A stretch of DNA of 64,000 bases from Paenibacillus pabuli (GTDB lineage Bacteria > Bacillota > Bacilli > Paenibacillales > Paenibacillaceae). The translations under genes and the position numbers were made by a program. Below the pieces are notes generated by a model. The model worked only from the letters and a program-made list of their open reading frames with translations. It made no database searches and was not told the origin of the DNA. This document shows, one piece after another, positions 8,023-16,935 of this stretch. The stretch spans positions 6,324,001-6,388,000 of the forward strand of contig NZ_CP073714.1 of NCBI RefSeq assembly GCF_023101145.1. The letters are read 5' to 3'. Position 1 is the stretch's first letter; every line of letters begins with the position of its first letter.

Positions 8023-8379
8023 TTAACAATCCTTATCCGGTACGCCAGCCTCTTCCTTCGTACGGAAGGATGATCCGCAGCCGCATGTTGCCACTGCGTT
8101 AGGGTTGTGGATGGTAAAGCCGCCGGACATGCCGGATTCTTCAAAATCAATTTCGAGTCCATTCAAATATTTCAGGTTTTCCTTCTCTACAACAACCTTC
8201 ATATTTTGAATATCCATATAGAGGTCCTCATCGGACTCTTTATCGTCAAAGCCCATGGCGTACGAAAATCCGGTACAACCGCCCGGTGCTACGCCAAGAC
8301 GCAAGAACATACCAGGTGTCTCTTGCTGTGCCAGCATTTCTTTCAATCTGTCTGCAGCTGTTTCGCTGATGCTAATCAT
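8023..8379 (-). CDS. A-type Fe-S cluster carrier (SufA/ErpA/IscA family)
   Basis: A 118-residue HesB/IscA-type protein that receives Fe-S clusters from the Suf machinery and passes them to apo-enzymes. The three conserved cysteines are visible: one in PGGCTGF (residue 35) and two in TCGCGSSF near the C-terminus. The length is typical. It corresponds to B. subtilis YutM; the neighbouring NifU-like and YutJ genes match that region too. GGAGAG lies upstream of the ATG. The unusual point is its 5' leader, which is filled by the palindromic element at 8412-8524. Confidence 0.92.
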   Translation of the reverse strand: MISISETAADRLKEMLAQQETPGMFLRLGVAPGGCTGFSYAMGFDDKESDEDLYMDIQNMKVVVEKENLKYLNGLEIDFEESGMSGGFTIHNPNAVATCGCGSSFRTKEEAGVPDKDC

Positions 8380-8411
8380 GCCAGGTCACTCTCCTTTTTC
8401 ATATAAAATCA

Positions 8412-8524
8412 TGTTCAAAAAGGGCGCTTTTCAGTACCAAGAAGATGGGATTGGCTGAATCCCATATTCGGGCGCTGAGATGCCGCTAGGCATCCTTCGT
8501 AATCAAAAGCGTACTTTTTGAACA
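8412..8524. repeat. Cloverleaf-like palindromic element in the sufA leader
   Basis: Terminal inverted repeats GTTCAAAAAG-GG-CGCTTTT (8413-8431) and AAAAGCG-TA-CTTTTTGAAC (8505-8523) enclose two hairpins: TGGGATT-ggctg-AATCCCA (8446-8464) and GATGCC-gcta-GGCATC (8479-8494). As RNA this folds as a three-way junction. It lies wholly between the predicted sufA promoter and start codon. MITE-like repeat or genuine cis-regulatory RNA cannot be told apart from one copy. Confidence 0.8.
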
Positions 8525-8547
8525 ACCTTTCGTTAACTCTTCTTTAA

Positions 8548-8576
8548 ATTATACTCCACCCCGTCAAGGGGCTCAA
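8548..8576 (-). promoter_or_regulatory. Predicted sufA promoter
   Basis: Minus-strand TTGAGC (8571-8576), 17-base spacer and TATAAT (8548-8553). Transcription would start near 8541, giving a leader of about 160 bases. Confidence 0.65.
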
Positions 8577-8630
8577 GTCATCTTTGCCTGTTTCCGCGTT
8601 CCCCCTGAACTCCTTTTTCTTCCCAGTGTA

Positions 8631-8659
8631 TTGAACCCCCGGGACACGAGGTTTATAAT
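8631..8659 (+). promoter_or_regulatory. Predicted mqnE promoter
   Basis: TTGAAC (8631-8636), 17-base spacer and TATAAT (8654-8659). Confidence 0.7.
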
Positions 8660-8948
8660 GGGTAGGTGATCGCTTTGAAATGTCGATATTTTGTCATGAC
8701 TTATTTCAGGTGATGGTTAGAGTTGTAATTTTTTTCACATTTCGAGACTGCTCGCAGTCCCCAATGCATATAGAGTCACAAGACTCATTTTAATGAAAAA
8801 ATTAGTTTTATGTACGCAGCACAAGCTGCACCGGGTAATGAAGAGTTAGTTCAATGAGAGGCGGCTGATGTCCGCATCTTTTCTATGTAGTTCTGTAAGC
8901 AAGTCCTACACACCAACTCAAATCCGGTAAAGAACAGGAGGATACAAC
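8660..8948 (+). other. Long mqnE leader with two hairpins
   Basis: About 280 bases lie between the promoter and ATG. They hold GACTG-CTCG-CAGTC (8746-8759) and GAGTC-ACAA-GACTC (8773-8786). There is no terminator-like T run and no match to a riboswitch I know. Confidence 0.45.
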
Positions 8949-10055
8949 ATGTCTACATTGGTAACACCGTTCACAGACAAAAGAATGGCTGAAATCATTG
9001 AGAAAGTACAGAACGGCGTAAGGCTGACCGTAGAAGACGGCGTTTATCTGTATGAATCGGATGATCTGCTGACTTTGGGCCAACTGGCCAATGAGGCCAA
9101 CCTGCGTAAGAATGGCAAGAAAGTTTATTTTATTGAAAACATGAGCCTTTATTTTACCAACGTATGCGAAGCCCACTGTGCTTTCTGTAACTTCCGTAAA
9201 GATCAGGGCGAAGATGGCTCTTACACACTGTCCGGTCAGGAAATGATTGATTACGTAGAACAACATATTCACCCAGGTGTACGCGAGTTCCATATTGTAG
9301 GCGGACATAACAACCATGTTCCTTTTCAATATTATGTCGATTCTTTGCGTGCTTTAAACGAGAAATATCCGGACGTTACTTTGAAAGCCTACACGGCTGC
9401 CGAGATTGATTTCTTCACTCGCATCAGTGGACTCAGCATCAAGGAAGTATTACAAGAACTGCAAAAGGCAGGTCTGAAATCACTGACTGGTGGCGGCGCT
9501 GAGATTCTGTCCGATGAATACCGCAAAAAAATGCGTGTAAACAAAGCAAACGTTGACCGTTATCTGGAAGTGCACCGTACTGCTCATAATCTGGGCATGC
9601 GTACCCATACCACGATGCTTTATGGATCCATTGAGTCCTATGAAGATCGTGTGAACCATATGGTACAGATTCGTGAATTACAAGATGAAACCAACGGATT
9701 TATGGTCTTTATCCCGCTTTCCATGCAGCCGAAAAGCAAAAACGCGAGCATTATGCGTCGTAACTCCGCTTATGAGGATCTCAAAACGATTGCGATCAGT
9801 CGTCTGATGCTGGATAACATCGATCATATCAAAGCATACTTCATTAACATCGGTCCACAGTTGACTCAAGTCGCCCTTGGATTCGGTGCTTCGGATGCAC
9901 ACGGCACGATCGTTCGTGAACGGATTAGTCATGCAGCAGGCGCACTAACACCTGAAGGTCTCACGCGTAAAGAGCTTATATGGTTAATTAAGGGTGCAGG
10001 CCGCATTCCGGTTGAACGTGATACGTTCTACAATGAAATTCAAGTGTACGAATAG
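8949..10055 (+). CDS. mqnE: Aminodeoxyfutalosine synthase (radical SAM)
   Basis: A 368-residue radical SAM enzyme of the futalosine route to menaquinone. MqnE joins the enolpyruvyl benzoate intermediate to the adenosyl radical to give aminodeoxyfutalosine. The cluster motif CEAHCAFC (Cys-X3-Cys-X2-Cys) lies near residues 74-81. The signatures REFHIVGG, LKAYTAAEI and GGGAEIL favour MqnE over the related MqnC. The ATG follows AGGAGG. It stands alone here; the other mqn genes are not in the window. Organisms with this gene lack the classical MenFDHC pathway as a rule. Confidence 0.93.
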   Translation: MSTLVTPFTDKRMAEIIEKVQNGVRLTVEDGVYLYESDDLLTLGQLANEANLRKNGKKVYFIENMSLYFTNVCEAHCAFCNFRKDQGEDGSYTLSGQEMIDYVEQHIHPGVREFHIVGGHNNHVPFQYYVDSLRALNEKYPDVTLKAYTAAEIDFFTRISGLSIKEVLQELQKAGLKSLTGGGAEILSDEYRKKMRVNKANVDRYLEVHRTAHNLGMRTHTTMLYGSIESYEDRVNHMVQIRELQDETNGFMVFIPLSMQPKSKNASIMRRNSAYEDLKTIAISRLMLDNIDHIKAYFINIGPQLTQVALGFGASDAHGTIVRERISHAAGALTPEGLTRKELIWLIKGAGRIPVERDTFYNEIQVYE

Positions 10056-10190
10056 CATGTAGCATGAGCATCATTCCCATAAGCGACTTTCATTCTACCC
10101 GGGAGCGTTTTGGCATGGAGTGGTGCAGATTGCTGAAGCATATCTGTAATTTTAAATGCACATTTTCAATCATTTCAAATAAAAACAAAA

Positions 10191-10224
10191 GTGGAGCAGC
10201 TATGTTATTGCATAGCTGCTCCAC
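10191..10224. terminator. Perfect hairpin between mqnE and yutJ
   Basis: Perfect 14-bp arms GTGGAGCAGCTATG (10191-10204) and CATAGCTGCTCCAC (10211-10224) around TTATTG. The T-rich side is on the minus strand (A-rich bases 10177-10190 on the plus strand), so as an intrinsic terminator it would stop leftward transcription, which has no annotated gene. On the plus strand it could protect the mqnE 3' end. A smaller hairpin, CCCGT-TCAC-ACGGG, follows at 10235-10248. Confidence 0.6.
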
Positions 10225-10273
10225 AGGTTACAGCCCCGTTCACACGGGACTGATGCAGAAAGGAAGCCGAGTC

Positions 10274-11335
10274 ATGAAAAATTTCGTCATTCTCGGAGGC
10301 GGCTACGGTGGCCTCACGATTATCAAGGAACTTCTGGAAGGTAAGATCCCGTCAGATACACAAATCGTGTTAGTGGACCGCAGTCCCTTCCAAGGATTGA
10401 AAACCGAATATTACGCACTCGCAGCAGGGACCGTATCCGATTATGACCTGCGTATCCAATTCCCGGTCAGCGACAAAGTCACTTATCGTTACGGAGAAGT
10501 AACTTCGATTGACCTGGAACAGCGTCAGATTGAATTTGAAGGCCAAGACCCATTAGAGTATGACAAGCTTGTTATTGGTCTTGGATGTACAGACCGATTC
10601 CACAATACGCCGGGAGCCGAGGAATATAGCTGTACAATTCAAAGCTTCAGCAAAACACGGGAAACCTACCTTCGTCTAAACGAAGTTAAAGCTTATGGTA
10701 ATGTGCATATCGTCGGCGGTGGATTGAGCGGCGTCGAGATGGCTGCCGAGCTTCGTGAGAGCAGACCGGACCTGAACATCAGTATACTGGATCGTGGTGA
10801 ACGTGTATTATCCGCTTTTCCGCAGCGCTTGTCTGCTTATGTTCATGAATGGTTCGGCGAACATCAGGTCGAGACACGCGGACATATTGCCATTTCCCGA
10901 CTTGAACCCAATGCCATTTTCAACCGGGATGAAGAAATTCTGACGGATGCGGTAGTCTGGACTGCCGGAATTCAGCCCGTAAAAGTTGTACAGGATCTCG
11001 ATGTGACCAAGGATCCACAAGGTCGTGTCGTACTGAATGAATATTATCAAATTCCGCAATATACCGATGTCTATGTAGTAGGTGACTGCGCCAGCGTGCC
11101 TTATGCACCAAGCGGTCAGGCTGCCGAAGTACAGGGTGAACAAATCGCCCATATTCAGCATGCCCTCTGGAAAGGCGAAAAGCCCAATCCGCAGCCACTC
11201 AAGCTTCGTGGCACACTCGGTGCACTCGGCAAGAAGGCTGGATTTGGGCTGATGGGCAAAACGTCCATGATGGGACGTGTGCCACGTATTTTAAAAAGCG
11301 GCGTGCTCTGGATGTCCAAGCGTCATCTCGGTTAA
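10274..11335 (+). CDS. yutJ: NADH dehydrogenase-like FAD oxidoreductase, YutJ type
   Basis: A 353-residue flavoprotein of the type-II NADH dehydrogenase family. The FAD-binding GGGYGGL is at residues 8-14, a second GGGLSGVEMA motif (NADH) is mid-protein, and VVGDCAS near residue 273 contacts FAD. The start was set at ATG 10274 behind AAAGGAAG; the extended frame upstream runs through the hairpins. It likely passes electrons to quinone, but the C-terminal membrane helix of true Ndh enzymes is not evident. The 3' end overlaps the convergent yuzB by 4 bases. The neighbourhood is the same as in B. subtilis. Confidence 0.88.
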   Translation: MKNFVILGGGYGGLTIIKELLEGKIPSDTQIVLVDRSPFQGLKTEYYALAAGTVSDYDLRIQFPVSDKVTYRYGEVTSIDLEQRQIEFEGQDPLEYDKLVIGLGCTDRFHNTPGAEEYSCTIQSFSKTRETYLRLNEVKAYGNVHIVGGGLSGVEMAAELRESRPDLNISILDRGERVLSAFPQRLSAYVHEWFGEHQVETRGHIAISRLEPNAIFNRDEEILTDAVVWTAGIQPVKVVQDLDVTKDPQGRVVLNEYYQIPQYTDVYVVGDCASVPYAPSGQAAEVQGEQIAHIQHALWKGEKPNPQPLKLRGTLGALGKKAGFGLMGKTSMMGRVPRILKSGVLWMSKRHLG

Positions 11336-11586
11336 TCGAGATCCAACTCATCCCAGGCATCGGCTTCGGCAATTTTGGCCAAGATGGCGTTATATAAATC
11401 CTCCACTTTGTCGGTGATGACTAACTCGCCATTCACCAGTGCAAATGGAGTCATGTAACATTGGCCGCAATTGCTGAGGCAGCCGTATTCTATCACATCA
11501 TAGTCTGGATTTTCTTCCAGTTGATCCATGACTTCATCTGTGCCAAAATGCATATTATTGGCACAAAATTCAATAATCGGTCTCAT
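11332..11586 (-). CDS. yuzB: YuzB family protein (DUF1450)
   Basis: An 84-residue small protein with conserved cysteines in IEFCANN and YGCLSNCGQCYMTPF, suggesting metal or Fe-S binding. Function unknown. AGGTGA precedes the ATG. Convergent with yutJ (4-base overlap) and beside the NifU-like gene, the same association as in Bacilli, which fits a link to Fe-S or redox biology (inference). Confidence 0.88.
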   Translation of the reverse strand: MRPIIEFCANNMHFGTDEVMDQLEENPDYDVIEYGCLSNCGQCYMTPFALVNGELVITDKVEDLYNAILAKIAEADAWDELDLD

Positions 11587-11667
11587 GTAGGTTCACCTGC
11601 TTTGTTTGACCATTTTAATTTAGGGCCAAATGTAATATAATATAGTGAGGAAAGGAGTTGAAAAAAA

Positions 11668-11913
11668 ATGAGCGAAAACGCACAAAGCACCATGTATGAT
11701 GAGGTATCTGACGTGCTTGACAAACTTCGTCCGTTCCTGCAACGCGATGGCGGTGACGTGGAACTGGTCGACGTAGAGGATGGCATCGTTAAGCTGAAAC
11801 TGGTCGGTGCCTGCGGCAGCTGCCCAAGCTCCACCATTACCTTAAAAGCCGGGATTGAACGTGCCCTTCTTGAAGAAGTTGACGGTGTCGAAGAAGTCGT
11901 ACAAGTATTCTAA
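11668..11913 (+). CDS. yutI: NifU-like Fe-S scaffold protein, YutI type
   Basis: An 81-residue Nfu domain protein. The cluster-binding motif GACGSCPSS (Cys-X2-Cys) is near residues 49-57, preceded by LRPFLQRDGGDVEL, typical of the family. It acts as a cytoplasmic scaffold or carrier for 4Fe-4S clusters. AAAGGAG precedes the ATG. Followed at once by a strong terminator, so it is a one-gene unit, divergent from yuzB. Confidence 0.92.
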   Translation: MSENAQSTMYDEVSDVLDKLRPFLQRDGGDVELVDVEDGIVKLKLVGACGSCPSSTITLKAGIERALLEEVDGVEEVVQVF

Positions 11914-11937
11914 TCAATCCTTCACGAAATAAACCTC

Positions 11938-11978
11938 AAGAGCCTTTCGCTTCGCATGAAGCGGAGGGCTCTTTTTTT
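11938..11978 (+). terminator. Terminator of yutI
   Basis: AAGAGCC (11938-11944) pairs with GGCTCTT (11967-11973), with inner CTTCG/GAAGC pairing and a seven-T tail. Confidence 0.88.
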
Positions 11979-11981
11979 GTG

Positions 11982-12767
11982 CTATGCATCCTCACGCTGT
12001 ATATTGGGACGAATCGGATCAAGTCCTCCAGATACATCCATAATGTTACCTGTTATAAAATCGGAATGATCCAGACACAGATAAGTGATCACCCGCGCAA
12101 TATCTTCACCGCTCCCAGGACGTCCTCTCGGCGTTTCCTCGTCAGTTATACCAGCCATCTCATCAATCGTTTTCTCTTTGTTGGCACCGCGAATATCACC
12201 TGGACATACCATATTCACCGTAATACCGTAGGGTGCTTCCTCCACTGCAAGTGTCTTTGTAAATGAAACCAGACCTACCTTCGCAGCAGCATAAACCGCC
12301 CGATGAGGCCATGACCTCGCTTCTCCCGCATGACTGAAGCCAAAATGGATAATTCGCCCCCACTGCTTGCGCCGCATCTCCGGCAATACACGCTGATCCA
12401 ACAGCATCGGTCCAAGCAGGTTTCCTTGCACAAGCATCTGAACCTCATTTTCGGAATACTCGGCAAACAGTCGTCGTTCACGGACAAATGGACCTGCGTT
12501 GTTCACCAGAATATCAATGCTGCCCAATTTCTCTTCGACCTGTGCAACGAGCATGGTGATCTCTTCTGTCTTGGAAATATCGGCCTGAACGGCAATACAA
12601 CGCACACCCTTGGCGGTAATCTGAGCCTGTAACGACTCAGCTTCCGTACGGCTATGTACGTAATTCAGAGCAATATGACAACCCTGATCTGCCAGACTGA
12701 GGGCCGTCATTTTACCAAGACCTTTGGCACTTCCCGTTATGAGGGCAATCTTTCCCTTCACGTTCAT
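11982..12767 (-). CDS. Short-chain dehydrogenase/reductase
   Basis: A 261-residue classical SDR. The cofactor motif TGSAKGLG is near the N-terminus, followed by NNAG, a catalytic Ser in FGFSHAG and YAAAK (Tyr-X3-Lys). The C-terminal GDIRG and DVSGGLDP are FabG-like. The ATG at 12767 sits directly against GAGGGGG; a GTG two codons later (12761) has better spacing and may be the true start. The substrate is not evident. Monocistronic. Confidence 0.85.
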   Translation of the reverse strand: MNVKGKIALITGSAKGLGKMTALSLADQGCHIALNYVHSRTEAESLQAQITAKGVRCIAVQADISKTEEITMLVAQVEEKLGSIDILVNNAGPFVRERRLFAEYSENEVQMLVQGNLLGPMLLDQRVLPEMRRKQWGRIIHFGFSHAGEARSWPHRAVYAAAKVGLVSFTKTLAVEEAPYGITVNMVCPGDIRGANKEKTIDEMAGITDEETPRGRPGSGEDIARVITYLCLDHSDFITGNIMDVSGGLDPIRPNIQREDA

Positions 12768-13085
12768 CCCCCTCTTCAAAGAGCAGTCACTCATCCAGTA
12801 TAAAAGATTTATCATCCCCCCACAACTCGCGTTTCCCACCAATCTGTACCATTTGCAAAAAAGTGTAAATTAAGGACTAAATACTTAGCTTTCAAACATC
12901 TGAAATAAAATGAATTAGGTCTTTTGAAGGAAAATACACCCTTTATCACCAGAATTCCCTTGTCTGGTCTGGATGCCTATGTTAATGTCGATAAGTCCTT
13001 ATTTTCTTATGAATATAACGACACAATACATATGTTCATGTAAATGACAACATTGCATGACACCTTCGAAAGGAATTTAGCGTAA
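12768..13085. other. Divergent intergenic region
   Basis: AT-rich spacer between the divergent SDR and DUF2167 genes. It contains a small CCAG..CTGG hairpin near 12950-12970 and the AAAGGAA ribosome site of the next gene. I see no clear promoter hexamers or operator. Confidence 0.4.
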
Positions 13086-14084
13086 ATGAAAAGATGGTTA
13101 ACCTCTCTACTCGCAATTTTGCTTATCGCCTCATTTCAAGCTCCATTCTCGACCACAGCATCTGCAGAAAGTGAAAGCAATAGCTCCACCGAGGATTATC
13201 AATGGATTGATGGGCCTTCAAACGTAGTACTTGATAACAAAGCAACTTTAAATGTAGCCGAAAACCTATCCTATCTCGATGCAGCTAACACCCAAAGGTT
13301 TTTGGAGGACACCGAATCCTTCCCCAATGGAACGGAAATTGGAAGTATCTATGGCGCCGGCGAAAACTCCAACTGGTATGTTATCTTTGAATATAATGAT
13401 ACCGGTCATGTCGATGACAGTGAGAAAGACGATCTGGACGCCGATGAACTGTTTGATAGCTACAAAAGAGGTACAGAAGAACAAAATGAGAAAACGACAC
13501 CCGAAAACCAGCTGTTTATCACGGGATGGGAAATTGAGCCAGCCTATGACAGCAGCAAACATCAATTGATCTATTCTCTTGGTCTTGAGGATGCAGAGCG
13601 GGAAAAACTCGTCAATTACAATGTGAACGTACTCACCCGCGAAGGATATATCGGTGTTATCCTCGTTACAGATAGTGCCAATTTTGAAGAAAATCGCAAA
13701 CAGTTTGAAAGCTCCGTGCTTAACCAGCTCAACGTAATCAAAGGAAATACCTATGAAGAGTTCGATGCATCCGTAGACAAAAAATCAGAACTCGGCCTGA
13801 CCAGTCTGATTCTTGGTGGTGCTGGTGTAGCAGTAGCCAAGAAAGTCGGATTATTGCTTTTGCTGAAAAAAGGATGGTTTGTCATCGTTGCCGCCATTGT
13901 TGGTGCTTTTGGATGGATTCGACGCAAGCTGACTGGCCGCAAAAAGGATGCTGATCTGGGAGATCAGAACCCGCTTTCTCCTGCCGAGGAAGCTTACCAA
14001 CAGCATGCTGCTGGACAGGAGTCCACAGATTCTGAAAGCCATCAGACAGATGGACGTTCGGATACCGATCCGTATAAACGGTAA
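13086..14084 (+). CDS. DUF2167 membrane-anchored protein
   Basis: A 332-residue exported protein. A signal peptide spans residues 1-27 (TTASA-E), an extracellular domain of the DUF2167 type spans about 40-220 (GSIYGAGENSNWYVIFEYNDTGHV and LVNYNVNVLTREGYIGVILV are family-like), and a transmembrane region is near residues 250-285 followed by a basic cytoplasmic tail. Function unknown; members are envelope proteins. AAAGGAA precedes the ATG. Single gene ending before a bidirectional terminator. Confidence 0.8.
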   Translation: MKRWLTSLLAILLIASFQAPFSTTASAESESNSSTEDYQWIDGPSNVVLDNKATLNVAENLSYLDAANTQRFLEDTESFPNGTEIGSIYGAGENSNWYVIFEYNDTGHVDDSEKDDLDADELFDSYKRGTEEQNEKTTPENQLFITGWEIEPAYDSSKHQLIYSLGLEDAEREKLVNYNVNVLTREGYIGVILVTDSANFEENRKQFESSVLNQLNVIKGNTYEEFDASVDKKSELGLTSLILGGAGVAVAKKVGLLLLLKKGWFVIVAAIVGAFGWIRRKLTGRKKDADLGDQNPLSPAEEAYQQHAAGQESTDSESHQTDGRSDTDPYKR

Positions 14085-14160
14085 AATTCCACAAAGTAAA
14101 ATGCATAAGATTCTTAAGGTACTCCTACATCGAAACAATCTATAACATGTTGCACAAAAC

Positions 14161-14202
14161 AAAAAGCTCTGCCTTCTCTAAAAAGAGAAAGCAGAGCTTT
14201 TT
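14161..14202. terminator. Bidirectional terminator
   Basis: AAAAAGCTCTGC..TTCTCT pairs with AGAGAA..GCAGAGCTTTTTT, with U tracts possible on both strands. It serves the DUF2167 gene and metQ. Confidence 0.88.
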
Positions 14203-14254
14203 TAGTAGCTTCATGAGCAGGTTTACAATTCAATTTCAGCTTTAATCAATTAGC

Positions 14255-15091
14255 TTAAAACGCAGGTTCTACAGCACCTTGATAACGATCTTTGATGAAT
14301 GTTTTAACCTCTTCGGAATGAAGTGCTGCAGCCAGTTTTTGGATGGCATCTGCATCTTTGTTATCTTCACGGGATACAAGGATGTTTGCATAAGGGTTAC
14401 CTTGCAGGTCCTCAACCAGCAGCGAATCCTTCTCTGGGTTCAGATTGGCTTCCAGCGCGTAGTTGGCGTTGATGAATACCAGATCTGCTTCATCCAGCTG
14501 ACGAGGCATCATGGCTGCATCCAGCTCGATGATATTCAGGTTTTTCGGATTAGCTGTGATATCTTGAATGTTGGAAGTGATATTTGTGTCATCTTTCAGC
14601 GTGATAAGACCTTCTTTTGCAAGCAACAACAATGCACGACCGCCGTTGGATGGGTCATTAGGGATGGCTACTTTAGCGCCGTCTTTCAGCTCATCCAAAG
14701 ACTTTATTTTTTTGGAATAGCCAGCAAATGGCTCAACATGCACAGGTGTTACAGCAACGAGGTGGAAACCACGTTCTTTGTTTTCTGTATCCAGGTAAGG
14801 CTGGTGTTGGAAAAAGTTCGCATCCAGTTGTTTGTCTTCAAGCTGTTGGTTTGGTTGAACATAATCATTAAAAGTCACGATTTGCAATCGGATGCCTTCT
14901 GCTTCGAGTTCAGGCTTGATGCTTTCCAAAATTTCCGCATGCGGTGTTGGTGATGCTCCCACTTTCAATTCCACGGTGCGCGGTGCGCCTCCAGCATTGT
15001 CAGCGCCGCTGTCGGAATCCTTGTTGTTTCCGCAAGCCGCTAGAACCGCAATCAGCATAATGCTAAGTAGAGCAAATGACCATTTTTTCAT
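14255..15091 (-). CDS. metQ: Methionine ABC transporter substrate-binding lipoprotein
   Basis: A 278-residue NlpA/MetQ family lipoprotein that binds methionine outside the membrane. The signal peptide ends in the lipobox LAAC (Cys about residue 20). Family motifs include VGASPTPHAEILE and NDPSNGGRAL. The start was set at the ATG after GAAGGGG; the upstream extension lacks a signal sequence. Third gene of metN-metP-metQ. Confidence 0.95.
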   Translation of the reverse strand: MKKWSFALLSIMLIAVLAACGNNKDSDSGADNAGGAPRTVELKVGASPTPHAEILESIKPELEAEGIRLQIVTFNDYVQPNQQLEDKQLDANFFQHQPYLDTENKERGFHLVAVTPVHVEPFAGYSKKIKSLDELKDGAKVAIPNDPSNGGRALLLLAKEGLITLKDDTNITSNIQDITANPKNLNIIELDAAMMPRQLDEADLVFINANYALEANLNPEKDSLLVEDLQGNPYANILVSREDNKDADAIQKLAAALHSEEVKTFIKDRYQGAVEPAF

Positions 15092-15170
15092 GTGTAAAAC
15101 CCCTTCTCCAATAAATTTTTTTGCATTTTGCACCAAGTCGATACCGATTCAGGCAAATGCTATATATGTG

Positions 15171-15830
15171 TTATTTCCTGGTGAACCATTTAACCAAACG
15201 ATCGCCAGCCATCTGAAGCACCTGCACCAGAATGATCATAAATACAACGGCAATAATCATAATCTCATTTTGATAACGATAATAACCATAATTGATGGCC
15301 AATGTTCCCAGACCTCCGCCACCAACCATTCCCGCCATCGCCGTATAGGAAACGAGGGTAACGATTGTAATGGTGATTCCAGCTAGCAGACCCGGCAATG
15401 CCTCCGGCAAAAGCACACGCCGTACAATCTGTGCGGTTGAAGCTCCCATCGCCTGTGCCGCTTCAATGACGCCACGATCCACTTCACGCAGTGTAGTTTC
15501 CACCAAACGGGCAAAGTATGGAGCTGCAGCAATGACGAGCGGAGGTATAACACCCAGCACCCCTGTAGCTGTGCCGACCAATGAACGCGTAAACGGAATG
15601 AGTGCAACAATCAAAATGATAAATGGCACTGATCGCAAAATGTTTACAATGAACGATAGTATCGTGTAGACCACTTGCGACTGGATTGATGCCGACCTTG
15701 CCGTCATGAACAGCAATACGCCTAGCGGCAAACCAATGATAATCGTGAACAGGCCTGATGCCCCCAGGATTTGCAGGGTTTCAATGGAAGCCTTACCGAT
15801 CTCTTCCCAACGTACTGTTGAAAAATCCAT
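15171..15830 (-). CDS. metP: Methionine ABC transporter permease
   Basis: A 219-residue MetI/MetP permease with about five membrane helices and the EAA-type loop EAAQAMGASTAQIVRRVLLPEA that docks to the ATPase. It follows metN without a gap (metN stop at 15831), consistent with translational coupling. Confidence 0.95.
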   Translation of the reverse strand: MDFSTVRWEEIGKASIETLQILGASGLFTIIIGLPLGVLLFMTARSASIQSQVVYTILSFIVNILRSVPFIILIVALIPFTRSLVGTATGVLGVIPPLVIAAAPYFARLVETTLREVDRGVIEAAQAMGASTAQIVRRVLLPEALPGLLAGITITIVTLVSYTAMAGMVGGGGLGTLAINYGYYRYQNEIMIIAVVFMIILVQVLQMAGDRLVKWFTRK

Positions 15831-16865
15831 TTAACGAAGCACCTCCACATCAAGTCCCTGATCCATTAACTCTTTAATGGTGAGATTAATCTCATTCGAC
15901 TGCCCTTCAAACCGTACGGTCAGTTGTCCATAGGGAACTTGTTTGATGGTTGAAATGGTGCCTTGCAAAATGGCGAAATCCACGCCTGTCTTGCGAACCG
16001 TTCTGGACAAAATCGCCTCATAGGTTTTATTGCCCAGGAAGGATATTTTCACAAGCTTAGAAAAACCATTCGTCTGCAATGAGATATCTGCATTCGCCAG
16101 AGCAGTCTCTTCCAATGCAATCCCCACTTCATGGTCCCGCATCATAAAGTCACGCGTAATGGCATGCTGCGGCTTAAGAAATACTTCCGTCACCGGCCCC
16201 TGTTCCACGATGCCTCCCTGATGGATAACCGCCACCTGATCACAGATATTCTGGATCACATGCATTTCATGGGTGATTAGAACAATGGTGAGATTGTACT
16301 TTTCATTGATATCCAGCAATAACTTCAGAATCGAATCGGTTGTCTGGGGATCAAGTGCCGATGTGGCTTCATCACACAGCAGAACGTTCGGATCACTCGC
16401 AAGTGCTCTCGCTATACCTACCCTTTGCTTCTGTCCGCCTGACAGTTGAGCCGGATATTTATTGCTGTGATCCTCCAGTCCAACCAATGCGAGCATTTCC
16501 TTCACTTTGCGATCTATTGCAGCCTTGGGTGTATTGACCAGTTTTAAAGGAAAAGCGACATTGTCGTACACCGTAGCCGAGGATAACAAGTTAAAGTGCT
16601 GAAAGATCATGCCGATCTTGCGCCGTTGTTGTTGTAAATCGGACTTGTTGAGATCGGTTAGGTTGATTCCATCCACCCAAACCTCGCCTGCCGTTGGGCG
16701 TTCGAGCAAATTGATACAACGGATCAAAGTACTCTTGCCTGCACCGGAATGACCGATAATTCCGAATATTTCACCCTTGCGGATATTCAAATTCAAATCC
16801 GACAAGGCCGTTGTACTTTTTGAACCTTTACCGTACGTTTTGGTTAAACCCTTTAATTCAATCAA
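15831..16865 (-). CDS. metN: Methionine ABC transporter ATPase
   Basis: A 344-residue ATPase with Walker A GHSGAGKST, signature LSGGQKQR, Walker B VLLCDEATSALD and a C-terminal NIL domain (about 265-344) that senses methionine. I chose the TTG at 16865, preceded by GGAAGGAG; the longer frame to 17039 runs back through the riboswitch terminator and cannot be coding. Controlled by the SAM-I riboswitch. Confidence 0.95.
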   Translation of the reverse strand: MIELKGLTKTYGKGSKSTTALSDLNLNIRKGEIFGIIGHSGAGKSTLIRCINLLERPTAGEVWVDGINLTDLNKSDLQQQRRKIGMIFQHFNLLSSATVYDNVAFPLKLVNTPKAAIDRKVKEMLALVGLEDHSNKYPAQLSGGQKQRVGIARALASDPNVLLCDEATSALDPQTTDSILKLLLDINEKYNLTIVLITHEMHVIQNICDQVAVIHQGGIVEQGPVTEVFLKPQHAITRDFMMRDHEVGIALEETALANADISLQTNGFSKLVKISFLGNKTYEAILSRTVRKTGVDFAILQGTISTIKQVPYGQLTVRFEGQSNEINLTIKELMDQGLDVEVLR

Positions 16866-16935
16866 AATTACTGCTCCTTCCCACTGCCTACATGTATCTT
16901 TACCCGAATGAAAGGAAAACTCCCCTTGTCGTATA

